A DNA stretch of 64,000 nucleotides from Streptomyces cupreus. GTDB taxonomy: Bacteria > Actinomycetota > Actinomycetes > Streptomycetales > Streptomycetaceae. Positions 8,720 through 17,301 of the stretch are shown here, one piece after another; positions within the stretch are counted from its first letter, which is position 1, and each line of letters opens with the position of its first letter. The translations under genes were made by a program, and so were the position numbers. The stretch covers positions 1 to 64,000 of the forward strand of contig NZ_JACMSF010000003.1 in NCBI RefSeq assembly GCF_014257025.1, written 5' to 3'. Below the pieces are notes generated by a model. That model was given only the letters and a program-made list of their open reading frames with translations. It ran no database searches and was not told the origin of the DNA.

Positions 8720-8804
8720 AGGGCTCCACGGTCCTACCCCTTCTCCGCCACGTCAAGGACGATCACCCGTCCGGGCGGAACCGCCTGGGTCTCCTCGGCA
8801 GCCG

Positions 8805-9075
8805 AGGGCCGTGTGGACGACGGCCCGCGCATCCGCCGTCGCCTTCTTGGGCATCGGCCTCGTCGACCCGATCCCGCCGTCGATCTTCGTCTCCAGCCGG
8901 CTCGACCTCCGCCCTCGCGGTGGTCTTCGCGGGCCTCGCCGGCACCTCCGGCTCGGTCGCCGAGCTCGTCGGCTTCCGGGCAGGCCAGGGTCTCGGCAAC
9001 GCGCTCTTCGTGTCCACCGCGCTCGCGGTGATCGTCGGCGCGGCGGAGGTCGGGGTCACGGTGTTCGCCAACTGA
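8805..9075 (+). pseudogene. Remnant of an MFS transporter (ACDE-like drug efflux family)
   Basis: One frame encodes ASAVAFLGIGLVDPIPPSIF, which matches the first helix of MFS efflux proteins. After a junction near 8905 a second frame encodes ALAVVFAGLAGTSGSVAELV, then GFRAGQGLGNALFVSTALAV, then a TGA at 9073-9075. In intact family members these segments are separated by about 30-40 residues (helix 2 region) and the protein continues for about 300 residues more. The fragment therefore shows an internal deletion, a frameshift and a missing C-terminus. No ribosome site or intact start is visible. Confidence 0.65.
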
Positions 9076-9117
9076 CGGATACCGGTGGCTGGTTGGTGAG
9101 CTTGCTCACGTCCTCGC

Positions 9118-9702
9118 TCACGCCAGCGAGACGGAAGCGCGGGACGGATCCCTGAGGTCCGTCCCGTTCGTCAGCCAGCGCTCCTGGAGGGCCCCGGCGC
9201 CGTGCACGCGCTTCCAGGCGGCCTCGTTCGGGGTCATGGGGAGCAGCGGCAGGAAGTGGACCGGGTCCATGGGCTCGTCCAGTTCCAGGTCCTCGACCAG
9301 ACCACCCGGCTCGGCGACCAGGACCGAGCTGAACGGGGCGCCGGGCCACAGCGGCTCGCCGACGTCCAGCGAGGCGCCGGGCGCCACGACCACGCCCTCG
9401 ACCTGCGGGGACGCGGCCAGCACGGCGAGCGCGCGGAGCACCTTGTCGGTGTCGGCGAGGCCCGCGCGGACCGAGAGGACCAGCTCGGCGCGGGGCCCCT
9501 TGACCGGGTCGGCGAGCATCGCGGTGGGGTCCGTCATGGGGTGCGTGGACATGCCGAGGGTGGCGTAGCGGACGATGTCGTCCTCGTGGAAGCGCAGCAC
9601 CTCGATGCGGTCCGTACCGAGGAAGGTGACCGCGGCGCGGGCGTCCGGTTCGCCGAGCGCGGAGCGCAACCGGGCCTCGACCAGAGGAAGAACATCAGCC
9701 AT
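9118..9702 (-). CDS. SUFU (suppressor of fused) domain protein
   Basis: Encodes 194 residues from ATG at 9702 (MADVLPLVEARLRSALGEPD). The bacterial SUFU-like fold shows in VLRFHEDDIVRYATLGMSTH, ELVLSVR, and HFLPLLPMTPNEAAWKRVHG near the C-terminus. In bacteria these proteins often appear as immunity or accessory proteins, but this one stands alone with no toxin gene nearby. No signal peptide or membrane helix. The open frame extends to 9870, but that part is not protein-like. Confidence 0.82.
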   Translation of the reverse strand: MADVLPLVEARLRSALGEPDARAAVTFLGTDRIEVLRFHEDDIVRYATLGMSTHPMTDPTAMLADPVKGPRAELVLSVRAGLADTDKVLRALAVLAASPQVEGVVVAPGASLDVGEPLWPGAPFSSVLVAEPGGLVEDLELDEPMDPVHFLPLLPMTPNEAAWKRVHGAGALQERWLTNGTDLRDPSRASVSLA

Positions 9703-10166
9703 GCCGCGAGCATAGAACTCGTCAGTACCGGGCAAAGCAGCGCCTTGACACTTCAGTCGGCTGATACTCTTGCCCGGTGGTTCGGGGCAGCACGCTGAAG
9801 CGTCGCGGTCAAGCCCCGACGCCGACGACACTCCCTTACGAGGGACCGGCCGGAGGAGGTGGGGCTGCAATGGATCGAAGTCGACCGTGCAGTAGCACCC
9901 GCTCTTCCCGCCGCTGACGTAGCTGCTCTGCTTCTAGCCGGCTGCCACCTCTCGCCTGCCTTTCACCGCGGAAGAGCCTTCGTTTCGTTTTGCCTGATCT
10001 GTCAGTCAGCAGCAGTAGCTGAAACAGCAGCGATGCTCGCCACCGCGACGGTGCGGTGCTCCCCGCTTTGTGGACGTGCCAAACATCTGAAGTCAGGACG
10101 TCCCCATTCCGGGTAGTTCCACCCGTCGTAGCGGCCTTTCGTTGCCTGCTCGCGAAGGAGCCTGCC
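9703..10166 (+). other. Long 5' leader region of corA
   Basis: This 464-bp region precedes corA. It holds a TTGACA at 9745-9750 with TACTCT at 9765-9770; the 14-base spacer is short, so the promoter is uncertain. It also contains GGAGGAGG at 9852-9859 and a 15-codon ORF at 9870-9917, then about 250 bases with no good ORF, before GAAGGAG at 10154-10160. The layout suggests a regulated transcript leader. Confidence 0.4.
9870..9917 (+). CDS. Possible 15-residue leader peptide upstream of corA
   Basis: ATG at 9870 lies 10 bases after GGAGGAGG and encodes MDRSRPCSSTRSSRR followed by TGA. It is Arg/Ser-rich with a single Cys. In enterobacteria, corA and mgtA leaders contain short ORFs that couple translation to Rho-dependent termination; a similar role here is inference. 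It is too short to judge by codon use. Confidence 0.35.
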   Translation: MDRSRPCSSTRSSRR

Positions 10167-11294
10167 ATGTCGATGATCCGTGACCTGCGTGCCGCGGTCC
10201 GCCCGTCCCGTCCCTCGCTGCACAAGAGCGTGCGCATGGACAGCGGTGCGTACGACACCACCCGTGACCCCGCGACGCCCTCCGCCGTCGTCGACTGCGC
10301 CGTCTACCGCGACGGCGCGCGCGTCGAGAGCGGAGGGCAGCTGAGCCCGCACGAGGCGATGCGCCGGGTGCGGCGCGACGGAGGGTTCGTGTGGATCGGG
10401 CTGCATGAGCCGACCGAGGCCGAATTCGCCGGTATCGCCGCCGAGTTCGGGCTGCACCCGCTGGCCGTGGAGGACGCCGTCCAGGCCCATCAGCGGCCGA
10501 AGCTGGAGCGCTACGACGACTCCCTGTTCACCGTGTTCAAGACCGTCCACTACGTCGAGCACGACGAACTCACCGCCACCAGCGAGGTGGTGGAGACCGG
10601 CGAGGTCATGTGCTTCACCGGACGGGACTTCTTCATCACCGTCCGGCACGGCGGACAGGGCTCGCTGCGGGCGCTTCGGCACCGGCTCCAGGACGACCCG
10701 GAGCTGCTCGCCAAGGGCCCCTCGGCGGTGCTGCACGCCATCGCCGACCATGTGGTCGACGGGTACATCGCGGTGGCCGACGCGCTCCAGGACGACATCG
10801 ACGACGTGGAGACGGACGTCTTCTCGCCGGGCCGCAAGGGCACGCCGCGCGGTACGGACGCCGGCCGGATCTACCAACTCAAGCGCGAGATCCTGGAGTT
10901 CAAGCGTGCGGTGTCGCCGCTGCTGCGGCCGATGCAGCTGCTGAGCGAGCGGCCGATGCGACTGATCGACCCGGACATCCAGAAGTACTTCCGGGACGTC
11001 GCCGACCACCTCGCCCGCGTCCAGGAGCAGGTCGTCGGGTTCGACGAGCTCCTGAACTCCATCCTCCAGGCCAACCTCGCGCAGGCGTCCGTGGCGCAGA
11101 ACGAGGACATGCGGAAGATCACCTCATGGGCCGCGATCATCGCCGTACCGACGATGGTCTGTGGTGTGTACGGCATGAACTTCGACTACATGCCCGAGCT
11201 GCGCTGGAAGTTCGGATACCCGCTGGTGCTCGGCGTCACGGTGATGATCTGCCTCGGCATCCACCGCACGCTGAAGCGCAACGGCTGGCTCTAG
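10167..11294 (+). CDS. corA: CorA family magnesium/divalent cation transporter
   Basis: Encodes 375 residues. ATG at 10167 follows GAAGGAG at 10154-10160. It has a large cytoplasmic alpha/beta and helical-stalk region, then two C-terminal helices with the signature YGMNF at the end of the first helix (TSWAAIIAVPTMVCGVYGMN) and an LRWKFGYP loop before the last helix. CorA forms a homopentameric Mg2+ channel gated by cytosolic Mg2+. The C-terminus ends in the usual basic KRNGWL. An MgtE-like sensor gene lies 1.5 kb downstream, so Mg2+ functions are clustered. Possibly controlled by its long leader. Confidence 0.95.
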   Translation: MSMIRDLRAAVRPSRPSLHKSVRMDSGAYDTTRDPATPSAVVDCAVYRDGARVESGGQLSPHEAMRRVRRDGGFVWIGLHEPTEAEFAGIAAEFGLHPLAVEDAVQAHQRPKLERYDDSLFTVFKTVHYVEHDELTATSEVVETGEVMCFTGRDFFITVRHGGQGSLRALRHRLQDDPELLAKGPSAVLHAIADHVVDGYIAVADALQDDIDDVETDVFSPGRKGTPRGTDAGRIYQLKREILEFKRAVSPLLRPMQLLSERPMRLIDPDIQKYFRDVADHLARVQEQVVGFDELLNSILQANLAQASVAQNEDMRKITSWAAIIAVPTMVCGVYGMNFDYMPELRWKFGYPLVLGVTVMICLGIHRTLKRNGWL

Positions 11295-11327
11295 GGAGCG
11301 TCCGGCGGGGCTGACTAGGCTGGGCTC

Positions 11328-11840
11328 ATGACAAGTGAGCTGCTCGATCAGGCCCTCGTCGAGGAGGCCACGAAGAAGTCCGGGCTGATCTGGGTCAAGG
11401 CGCCCGGTGTCCCGGCCCGGGCGCTGTGGCACGTGTGGCACGAGGGCGCGGCGTGTGTCGTCGGGGACGGGCCCGGCGAGCAGCCGCTGCCGGGGCTCGC
11501 CGACGGGGGCGAGGCCGAGGTGACGGTCCGCAGCAAGGACAAGGGCGGCCGGCTGGTCTCCTGGACGGCGAAGGTCGTGGAGCTGACCTCGGGGTCCGAG
11601 CAGTGGGAGGCGACGGTCGCCGAGCTCAAGGGCAAGCGGCTGAACGCCCCGGACGGCGAGGCGATGCCGGAGCGCTGGGGGCGGGAGTGCCGGGTGCTGC
11701 GGCTGGTGCCGACGGGATCGACCGCGCCGCTGCCGGACCGCGACCTGTCCTCGGCGCCGCTGCCGTCCCCGGCGACCACACGCCGGCCGATCCCCGCGGG
11801 GCTGCCGAAACTGCTCATGAAGCGGCGCAAGCGCAAGTAG
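11328..11840 (+). CDS. Conserved hypothetical protein
   Basis: Encodes 170 residues from ATG at 11328, 33 bp after corA on the same strand. The middle looks like a small beta-barrel: WVKAPGVPARALWHVWHEGA, ACVVGDGPGEQPLPGL, AEVTVRSKDKGGRLVSWTAK. The C-terminus is basic (KLLMKRRKRK). The barrel-like region resembles the split-barrel flavin-binding proteins, but no cofactor motif is certain. Probably co-transcribed with corA. Function unknown. Confidence 0.7.
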   Translation: MTSELLDQALVEEATKKSGLIWVKAPGVPARALWHVWHEGAACVVGDGPGEQPLPGLADGGEAEVTVRSKDKGGRLVSWTAKVVELTSGSEQWEATVAELKGKRLNAPDGEAMPERWGRECRVLRLVPTGSTAPLPDRDLSSAPLPSPATTRRPIPAGLPKLLMKRRKRK

Positions 11841-11845
11841 CGCCC

Positions 11846-12577
11846 CTACGACGTCGGCAGCTGCTTGCCGTAGTCCACCGTCTCGTCCTTCTTCGGCTCC
11901 TCCAGGGTGAAGTTCTCGCCCCAGGAGGAGAAGGTCAGCGTGCCCGCGCCGCCGCCGCGCACCAGGCGCAGGGGGTACGGCGTGCCCTCCAGGGAGACGT
12001 CCAGCGTGCCGCCGGAGCCGCCGTCGCCGGTGATGCGGATCGTGCGGGTGCCGGACTGCTCATGGCGGCCGTCGGTCTCGACCTTGCCGTGCAGGGTCAG
12101 CAGGCCCTCCAGCAGCACGTCCAGATCCGTGAACCCGCTGAACTTCTTGTACGAGGGATCGCCCTCGGGCACCTTGACGTACTTGCCGTCGAGCTTGGCG
12201 GTCGCCGCCGCGTCCGCGTCGCCGTTGCTCCAGAAGTCCGCGTCCGCCATCAGGAACAACTGCTCGTCGATCCTCAGCAGCCGGAAGGTCGCCCCTTCTG
12301 CGGTGACCGAGCCCACGCCGCCGTCGGCCTTCAGGCGCATGTCGAGTGTGTAGGTGCGCCCGCTGGTGACCACGTTCCCGGCCAGGCGTACCGCGTCGGC
12401 GGACTCGGCGGCGCCCACGGTCTTGCGCTGGATCTGGTCGGCGGGCAGCTTGCCGAGCCCGTTCGTCCCCGCGTCGGGGTCCTCACTGCTGCATCCCGTC
12501 AGACCCGTCACGACCAGGGCGCACAGCGCGCTCAGCAGCGCCGCCCGGCGGGTACGGCCCTGGGGAATTGCAGTCAC
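11846..12577 (-). CDS. Lipoprotein, LolA/LppX-like fold
   Basis: Encodes 243 residues from GTG at 12577. It has an N-terminal twin-Arg-containing basic start and hydrophobic stretch ending in a lipobox, VVTGLTGC, with the lipidated Cys near residue 29. The mature part has alternating beta strands (TYTLDMRLKADGGVGSVTAE, GTLDVSLEGTPYPLRLVRGG) typical of the LppX/LprG or LolA-like half-barrel that binds lipids. Such proteins face the outside of the membrane. Binding of a lipid is inferred. It converges with the preceding gene (5-bp gap) and diverges from the MgtE-like gene. Confidence 0.8.
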   Translation of the reverse strand: MTAIPQGRTRRAALLSALCALVVTGLTGCSSEDPDAGTNGLGKLPADQIQRKTVGAAESADAVRLAGNVVTSGRTYTLDMRLKADGGVGSVTAEGATFRLLRIDEQLFLMADADFWSNGDADAAATAKLDGKYVKVPEGDPSYKKFSGFTDLDVLLEGLLTLHGKVETDGRHEQSGTRTIRITGDGGSGGTLDVSLEGTPYPLRLVRGGGAGTLTFSSWGENFTLEEPKKDETVDYGKQLPTS

Positions 12578-12757
12578 TGGTGGGGCTGCCTTTCTGACGG
12601 GGTCCTGATCGGCGTACGGCAGCGTACCGGGGTCCTGGCAGCCCGGCGGAGCCAGTCCGTCCGGACCGCTCACCAGGGCGTATCCGATCGGGACGGGCTA
12701 GCCTGAAGCCCATCCGAGCGGGCAAAGCGGACACCCGCAGGTCGAGGAGGTGCGGTC

Positions 12758-14047
12758 ATGGCAGGAGGCACCCCCCGGGTTTTCGTCTCGCACCTGGCCG
12801 GCGTCGCCGCCTTCGACCCGAACGGCGACCAGGTGGGCCGGGTCCGCGACCTGGTCGTCATGCTGCGCGTCGGCCGCCGGCCGCCCCGGCTGCTCGGTCT
12901 GGTCGTCGAACTGTCCACCCGGCGCCGCATCTTCCTGCCCATGACCCGGGTGACCAGCATCGAGTCGGGCCAGGTCATCACCACCGGTGTGCTCAACGTC
13001 CGCCGCTTCGAGCAGCGGCCGACCGAGCGGCTGGTCTTCGGTGAGCTGCTGGACCGGCGGGTCACGCTTGTCGATACCGGCGAGGAGGTCACGGTCCTGG
13101 ATCTGTCGGTGCAGCAGTTGCCGGCCCGGCGGGACTGGGAGATCGACCGGGTGTTCGTGCGCAAGGGCGGCAAGAGCGGGCCGCTCCGGCGCGCCAAGGG
13201 CGAGTCGCTGACCGTCGAGTGGTCCGCCGTCACCGGTTTCTCGCTGGAGGAGAAGGGCCAGGGCGCCGAGAGCCTGCTCGCAACCTTCGAGCAACTGCGC
13301 CCCGCCGACCTCGCCAACGTGCTGCACCACCTCTCCCCCAAACGGCGCGCCGAGGTCGCCGCCGCCCTCGACGACGACCGCCTGGCCGACGTGCTCGAAG
13401 AGCTGCCGGAAGACGACCAGATCGAGATCCTCGGCAAGCTGAAGGAGGAACGGGCCGCCGACGTCCTGGAGGCCATGGACCCCGACGACGCGGCCGACCT
13501 GCTCTCCGAGCTGCCGGAGGAGGACAAGGAGCGGCTGCTGAGCCTGATGGAGCCCGCCGACGCGGCGGACATGCGGCGGCTGATGGCGTACGAGGAACGC
13601 ACGGCCGGCGGTCTGATGACGACCGAGCCGATCGTGCTGCGGCCCGACGCCACCGTCGCCGACGCCCTGGCCCGGGTCCGCAACGCCGACCTCTCCCCCG
13701 CGCTCGCCGCCCAGGTCTACGTCTGCCGCCCGCCCGACGAGACCCCGACCGGCAAGTACCTCGGCACGGTCCACTTCCAGCGCCTGTTGCGCGATCCGCC
13801 GTACACGCTCGTCAGCTCGCTGGTCGACGACGATCTGCAACCGCTGGACCCGGACGCCGCGCTGCCCGTCGTCGTCGGATTCTTCGCCACGTACGACATG
13901 GTCGCGGCGCCCGTCGTCGACGAGTCCGGGTCGCTGCTGGGCGCGATCACCGTGGACGACGTACTGGACCACATGCTGCCCGAGGACTGGCGGGAGACGG
14001 AGTTCCATCTGGACGAGGACGAGGGGGCCCCGGCGCATGGCTCCTGA
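12758..14047 (+). CDS. MgtE N-terminal/CBS sensor protein lacking the channel domain
   Basis: Encodes 429 residues. In order there are a PRC-barrel-like N-terminus (residues 5-70, AAFDPNGDQVGRVRDLVV), a second barrel-like segment, the superhelical MgtE intracellular N domain (about 165-285, with repeated LxDDRLADVLEELPEDDQ and DPDDAADLLSELPEEDK units), and a CBS pair (about 287-415). In full MgtE these acidic repeats and CBS domains bind Mg2+ and gate a C-terminal five-helix channel. Here the protein stops after CBS with an acidic tail and has no membrane helix. M. tuberculosis Rv1232c is built the same way. It overlaps the DUF1003 gene by 11 bp, so the two are translationally coupled. Confidence 0.88.
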   Translation: MAGGTPRVFVSHLAGVAAFDPNGDQVGRVRDLVVMLRVGRRPPRLLGLVVELSTRRRIFLPMTRVTSIESGQVITTGVLNVRRFEQRPTERLVFGELLDRRVTLVDTGEEVTVLDLSVQQLPARRDWEIDRVFVRKGGKSGPLRRAKGESLTVEWSAVTGFSLEEKGQGAESLLATFEQLRPADLANVLHHLSPKRRAEVAAALDDDRLADVLEELPEDDQIEILGKLKEERAADVLEAMDPDDAADLLSELPEEDKERLLSLMEPADAADMRRLMAYEERTAGGLMTTEPIVLRPDATVADALARVRNADLSPALAAQVYVCRPPDETPTGKYLGTVHFQRLLRDPPYTLVSSLVDDDLQPLDPDAALPVVVGFFATYDMVAAPVVDESGSLLGAITVDDVLDHMLPEDWRETEFHLDEDEGAPAHGS

Positions 14048-14627
14048 GCGCGAGGGCGGACGCGAGCGCGTCCTGTCCGGGGCGACCGCCACCACCCGGC
14101 CGCGCGTCCGTCTGGACCAGCCACGGGCGCCGCGCCGCCGGTTCCTGCCGGAATGGGACCCGGAGGCCTTCGGACGGCTCTCGGAGCGGATCGCCCGCTT
14201 CATCGGCACCGGACGGTTCCTCGTCTGGATGACGGTCGTGATCATCGTGTGGGTGCTGTGGAACATCGCCGCGCCGAGCTTCCTGAAGTTCGACGAGTAC
14301 CCGTTCATCTTCCTGACCCTGGCGCTGTCCCTGCAGGCCTCCTACGCGGCCCCGCTGATCCTGCTCGCGCAGAACCGGCAGGACGACCGCGACCGGGTCA
14401 ACCTCGAACAGGACCGCAAGCAGAACGAGCGGTCGATCGCGGACACCGAGTACCTCACCCGGGAGATCGCCGCGCTCCGGATCGGCCTCGGCGAGGTGGC
14501 CACCCGCGACTGGATCCGCTCCGAGCTCCAGGACGTGCTCAAAGAGCTGGACGGACACCGTCCTGTGGACGGCCCGGTCGTATTCCCGGCAGAACGCTCG
14601 CACGGACGTGACGTAGACGACCGCTGA
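14037..14627 (+). CDS. DUF1003 membrane protein
   Basis: Encodes 196 residues from ATG at 14037, inside the last codons of the MgtE-like gene. Two transmembrane helices are visible (about residues 62-80, FLVWMTVVIIVWVLWNIAA, and 90-112), separated by a short loop, followed by the DUF1003 signature LLAQNRQDDRDR and a helical, charged tail. Function is unknown. The coupling to a channel-less Mg2+ sensor domain protein suggests they act as a pair, which is inference. Confidence 0.88.
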   Translation: MAPEREGGRERVLSGATATTRPRVRLDQPRAPRRRFLPEWDPEAFGRLSERIARFIGTGRFLVWMTVVIIVWVLWNIAAPSFLKFDEYPFIFLTLALSLQASYAAPLILLAQNRQDDRDRVNLEQDRKQNERSIADTEYLTREIAALRIGLGEVATRDWIRSELQDVLKELDGHRPVDGPVVFPAERSHGRDVDDR

Positions 14628-14670
14628 CGGGCATCCCGAGGGCCCCTCGAATCGCCGTACCATCGTCCTT

Positions 14671-15804
14671 ATGGCTACGGAAGACGCGGTGCGTGAAGCA
14701 CTGTCGACGGTGAACGACCCCGAGATCAACCGCCCCATCACCGAACTCGGGATGGTCAAGTCGGTGGAGATCGGCGCGGACGGAGCGGTCGCGGTCACCG
14801 TGTACCTGACGGTTTCCGGCTGCCCGATGCGGGACACGATCACGCAGCGCGTTACGGAGGCGGTCTCCCGGGTCGAGGGAGTCACCCGGGTCGACGTCAC
14901 GCTCGACGTCATGAGCGACGAGCAGCGCAAGGAGCTGGCGACCGCGCTGCGCGGCGGCCAGACCGAGCGCGAGGTCCCCTTCGCCAAGCCGGGCTCGCTC
15001 ACCCGTGTGTACGCGGTCGCCTCCGGCAAGGGCGGCGTCGGCAAGTCGTCGGTGACGGTGAACCTGGCGGCGGCGATGGCGGCGGACGGTCTGAAGGTCG
15101 GTGTCGTGGACGCCGACATCTACGGCCACTCCGTGCCGCGCATGCTCGGCGCCGACGGCCGTCCCACCCAGGTCGAGAACATGATCATGCCGCCGTCCGC
15201 GAACGGCGTGAAGGTGATCTCCATCGGCATGTTCACGCCGGGCAACGCGCCGGTCGTGTGGCGCGGCCCGATGCTGCACCGCGCGCTCCAGCAGTTCCTG
15301 GCGGATGTGTACTGGGGCGACCTGGACGTCCTGCTCCTGGACCTGCCGCCCGGCACCGGTGACATCGCCATCTCGGTGGCCCAGCTGGTCCCGAACGCCG
15401 AGATCCTGGTCGTGACGACCCCGCAGCAGGCCGCCGCCGAGGTGGCCGAGCGGGCCGGCTCCATCGCCGTCCAGACCCACCAGAAGATCGTCGGCGTGGT
15501 CGAGAACATGTCCGGGCTGCCCTGCCCGCACTGCGACGAGATGGTCGACGTCTTCGGCACGGGCGGCGGCCAGACGGTCGCCGACGGCCTGACCCGCACG
15601 ACCGGCGCCACGGTCCCGGTCCTCGGCGCCATCCCGATCGACGTCCGCCTGCGCGAGGGCGGCGACGAGGGCAAGCCGGTGGTCCTGACCGACCCCGACA
15701 GCCCGGCGGGCAGCGCGCTGCGCGCGATCGCGGGGAAGCTCGGCGGGCGGCAGAGGGGCCTTTCGGGGCTGTCCTTGGGGATCACGCCCAAGAACAAGTT
15801 CTGA
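14671..15804 (+). CDS. mrp: Mrp/NBP35-type iron-sulfur carrier P-loop ATPase (ApbC)
   Basis: Encodes 377 residues. Residues 1-85 are a MIP18/DUF59 domain (DPEINRPITELGMVK; VSGCPMRDTI). The ATPase domain starts near 108 with the deviant Walker A GKGGVGKSS at 119-127, then DADIYGHSVPRMLG and LLLDLPPGTGD. The CPHC motif near residue 287 supplies the bridging Fe-S cluster ligands. It is a cytosolic carrier that delivers Fe-S clusters to apo-proteins. M. tuberculosis Rv1229c is the counterpart in the same neighbourhood. A terminator follows. Confidence 0.93.
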   Translation: MATEDAVREALSTVNDPEINRPITELGMVKSVEIGADGAVAVTVYLTVSGCPMRDTITQRVTEAVSRVEGVTRVDVTLDVMSDEQRKELATALRGGQTEREVPFAKPGSLTRVYAVASGKGGVGKSSVTVNLAAAMAADGLKVGVVDADIYGHSVPRMLGADGRPTQVENMIMPPSANGVKVISIGMFTPGNAPVVWRGPMLHRALQQFLADVYWGDLDVLLLDLPPGTGDIAISVAQLVPNAEILVVTTPQQAAAEVAERAGSIAVQTHQKIVGVVENMSGLPCPHCDEMVDVFGTGGGQTVADGLTRTTGATVPVLGAIPIDVRLREGGDEGKPVVLTDPDSPAGSALRAIAGKLGGRQRGLSGLSLGITPKNKF

Positions 15805-15818
15805 CCGGCCGACAACGC

Positions 15819-15846
15819 AGGGGCGCCGCATTCCGACGGCGCCCCT
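15819..15846 (+). terminator. Terminator after mrp
   Basis: A 10-bp stem AGGGGCGCCG (15819-15828) with CGGCGCCCCT (15837-15846), 8-base loop, followed by TTGT. It sits between convergent genes and could work in both directions. Confidence 0.8.
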
Positions 15847-15849
15847 TTG

Positions 15850-16506
15850 TCATGCGTACTCGCCGATGTCCTTGATCATGGCGAAGCCAAGACCGTACGC
15901 ACTCATGCCCCGCCCGTACGCCCCCACATGCACGCCCTCCTGCGTGGACCCGGCGAGCACCCACCCGAACTCGGACTCCCGGTAGTGGAAGGGCGTGGGA
16001 GCACCGTCGACGGGCAGAGACAGCGTCGACCACTCGGACCCATCCAGATCGTCGGCCAGCGCCCACGCCGTCTCGGTCTGCTGCTCCAGCCAGTCGTCCC
16101 GCAGCGAGTGGTCCATCTGCCCGGGCCAGGTGAAGGACAGCAGCCCAACACCCGCCAGCCAGGCGGCCGAAGAGACGGACGTGGCCTCAAGAAGCCCCGT
16201 CCCGTCCGCACTCCTGCGGGACGGACTCGCCGCGACGGTCACCACGACCGCGAACTTCTCCCGGTCCTCCGTCGCCTCACTGCGTACCGAGGGCTCGTCG
16301 CCGTGTCCGATCGACCCGTGCTCGACGGCCCCGTCGGCCGCCGTACCGACCTGCATCAGCCAGCGCGGCCCCGTGAACGCCTCGTCGAGGCCGTACCACG
16401 GGAAGGGCGCCAGCAGGTAGCCGTCGACCGTACGCCGGGCGGAGGGGACCTGTTGTCCGCCCTCCGCGGCCGGCGCCTGTGCGACTGCCTGACTCGTCGT
16501 CTCCAT
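15850..16506 (-). CDS. Hypothetical protein, Streptomyces-specific
   Basis: Encodes 218 residues from ATG at 16506, which has AAGGAGG 11 bases upstream; the open frame continues to 16596 but that part (KKRGRPKGGGPPRSAESK) is not protein-like. No signal peptide or membrane helix. The second half is rich in aromatics: LSFTWPGQMDHSLRDDWLEQ, FHYRESEFGWVLAGSTQEGV, and a Gly-rich end YGRGMSAYGLGFAMIKD. I do not recognise a family. It stands between mrp and tatB, facing mrp. Confidence 0.65.
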   Translation of the reverse strand: METTSQAVAQAPAAEGGQQVPSARRTVDGYLLAPFPWYGLDEAFTGPRWLMQVGTAADGAVEHGSIGHGDEPSVRSEATEDREKFAVVVTVAASPSRRSADGTGLLEATSVSSAAWLAGVGLLSFTWPGQMDHSLRDDWLEQQTETAWALADDLDGSEWSTLSLPVDGAPTPFHYRESEFGWVLAGSTQEGVHVGAYGRGMSAYGLGFAMIKDIGEYA

Positions 16507-16727
16507 GTGCCCGGACGCCTCCTTGCTCTCGGCGGACCGGGGCGGCCCGCCCCCCTTCGGGCGGCCTCGCTTTTTGGCGTACGGCCCGCACAACAACTCG
16601 GCAGCATAGCCACACTGCTGTGAGCAGCCGGGAAACCGCCCGGCGCGCGGGGCGTCAGGGCGGCGTGTTCAGGCCGTGCGGGCGCCTTGAGGCGGTATGA
16701 AACGCATCACGTACGCGCGCGTACGGC

Positions 16728-17147
16728 TCAGGTGGCGTCCGCGTCGTAGGGCGGGCGCTCGTCGGGCTTCTTCGTCATGTCGACGCGGTCGCCGGACGAG
16801 GAGGAGGACGAGGACGAGTCGGAGTCGCGGCCGTGGACCACGTCCGTGACCTCGGCCATCTCCTTCTTCAGGTCGAAGCCGTTGCGGATCTCCTTGAGCC
16901 CCAGGTCGTCGTTGTCCAGCTGCTTGCGGATGAACGTCTTGGGGTTGAGGTCCTCGAACTCGAAGTCCTTGAACTCCGGGCCGAGTTCCTGCCTGATGTC
17001 CTGCTTGGCGCTCTCCGAGAACTCGCGGATCTTACGGATCGTCCGCGTGACGTCCTGGATGACCTTCGGGAGCTTGTCCGGACCGAAGACGAGCACGGCA
17101 AGGACGATGAGCGTCACCAGCTCTAGCGGTCCTATGTCATTGAACAC
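16728..17147 (-). CDS. tatB: Twin-arginine translocase subunit TatB
   Basis: Encodes 139 residues from GTG at about 17147 (reads MFNDIGPLEL), with AAGGAG just upstream. It has an N-terminal membrane helix (LVTLIVLAVLVFGPDKLPKV), the FGP hinge and an amphipathic helix, then a charged region with FEDLNPKTFIRK and a Ser run. TatB recognises RR signal peptides together with TatC. It is the last gene of the sigma-antisigma-HtrA-TatB block, as in mycobacteria. The HtrA gene ends 154 bp upstream, so tatB may also have its own promoter. A Tat-type signal is present on the lipoprotein at 46103. Confidence 0.93.
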   Translation of the reverse strand: MFNDIGPLELVTLIVLAVLVFGPDKLPKVIQDVTRTIRKIREFSESAKQDIRQELGPEFKDFEFEDLNPKTFIRKQLDNDDLGLKEIRNGFDLKKEMAEVTDVVHGRDSDSSSSSSSSGDRVDMTKKPDERPPYDADAT

Positions 17148-17301
17148 CTGAAGCTCCTTGCGATCCGGGCCGGGTCCACGGTACCTGCCGTTCCCGTACG
17201 ACCGGTACTGTCCCGTCGGCTCCGTGTGTGCGCGGATGGCGGGTTTTCCGCGTTGTTTGCCTTGTGGGAGGCGGTGCCTGCCCGTACCTGTGAGGTTCTT
17301 G

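Noticed and set aside
9745..9770. TTGACA/TACTCT as a firm promoter
   Set aside because: The spacer is 14 bases, well below the usual 16-18, so it was not listed as a separate promoter.
9859..10116. 85-codon open frame in the corA leader
   Set aside because: Its GTG lies inside the Shine-Dalgarno of the 15-codon ORF with no spacing of its own; composition does not look like protein.
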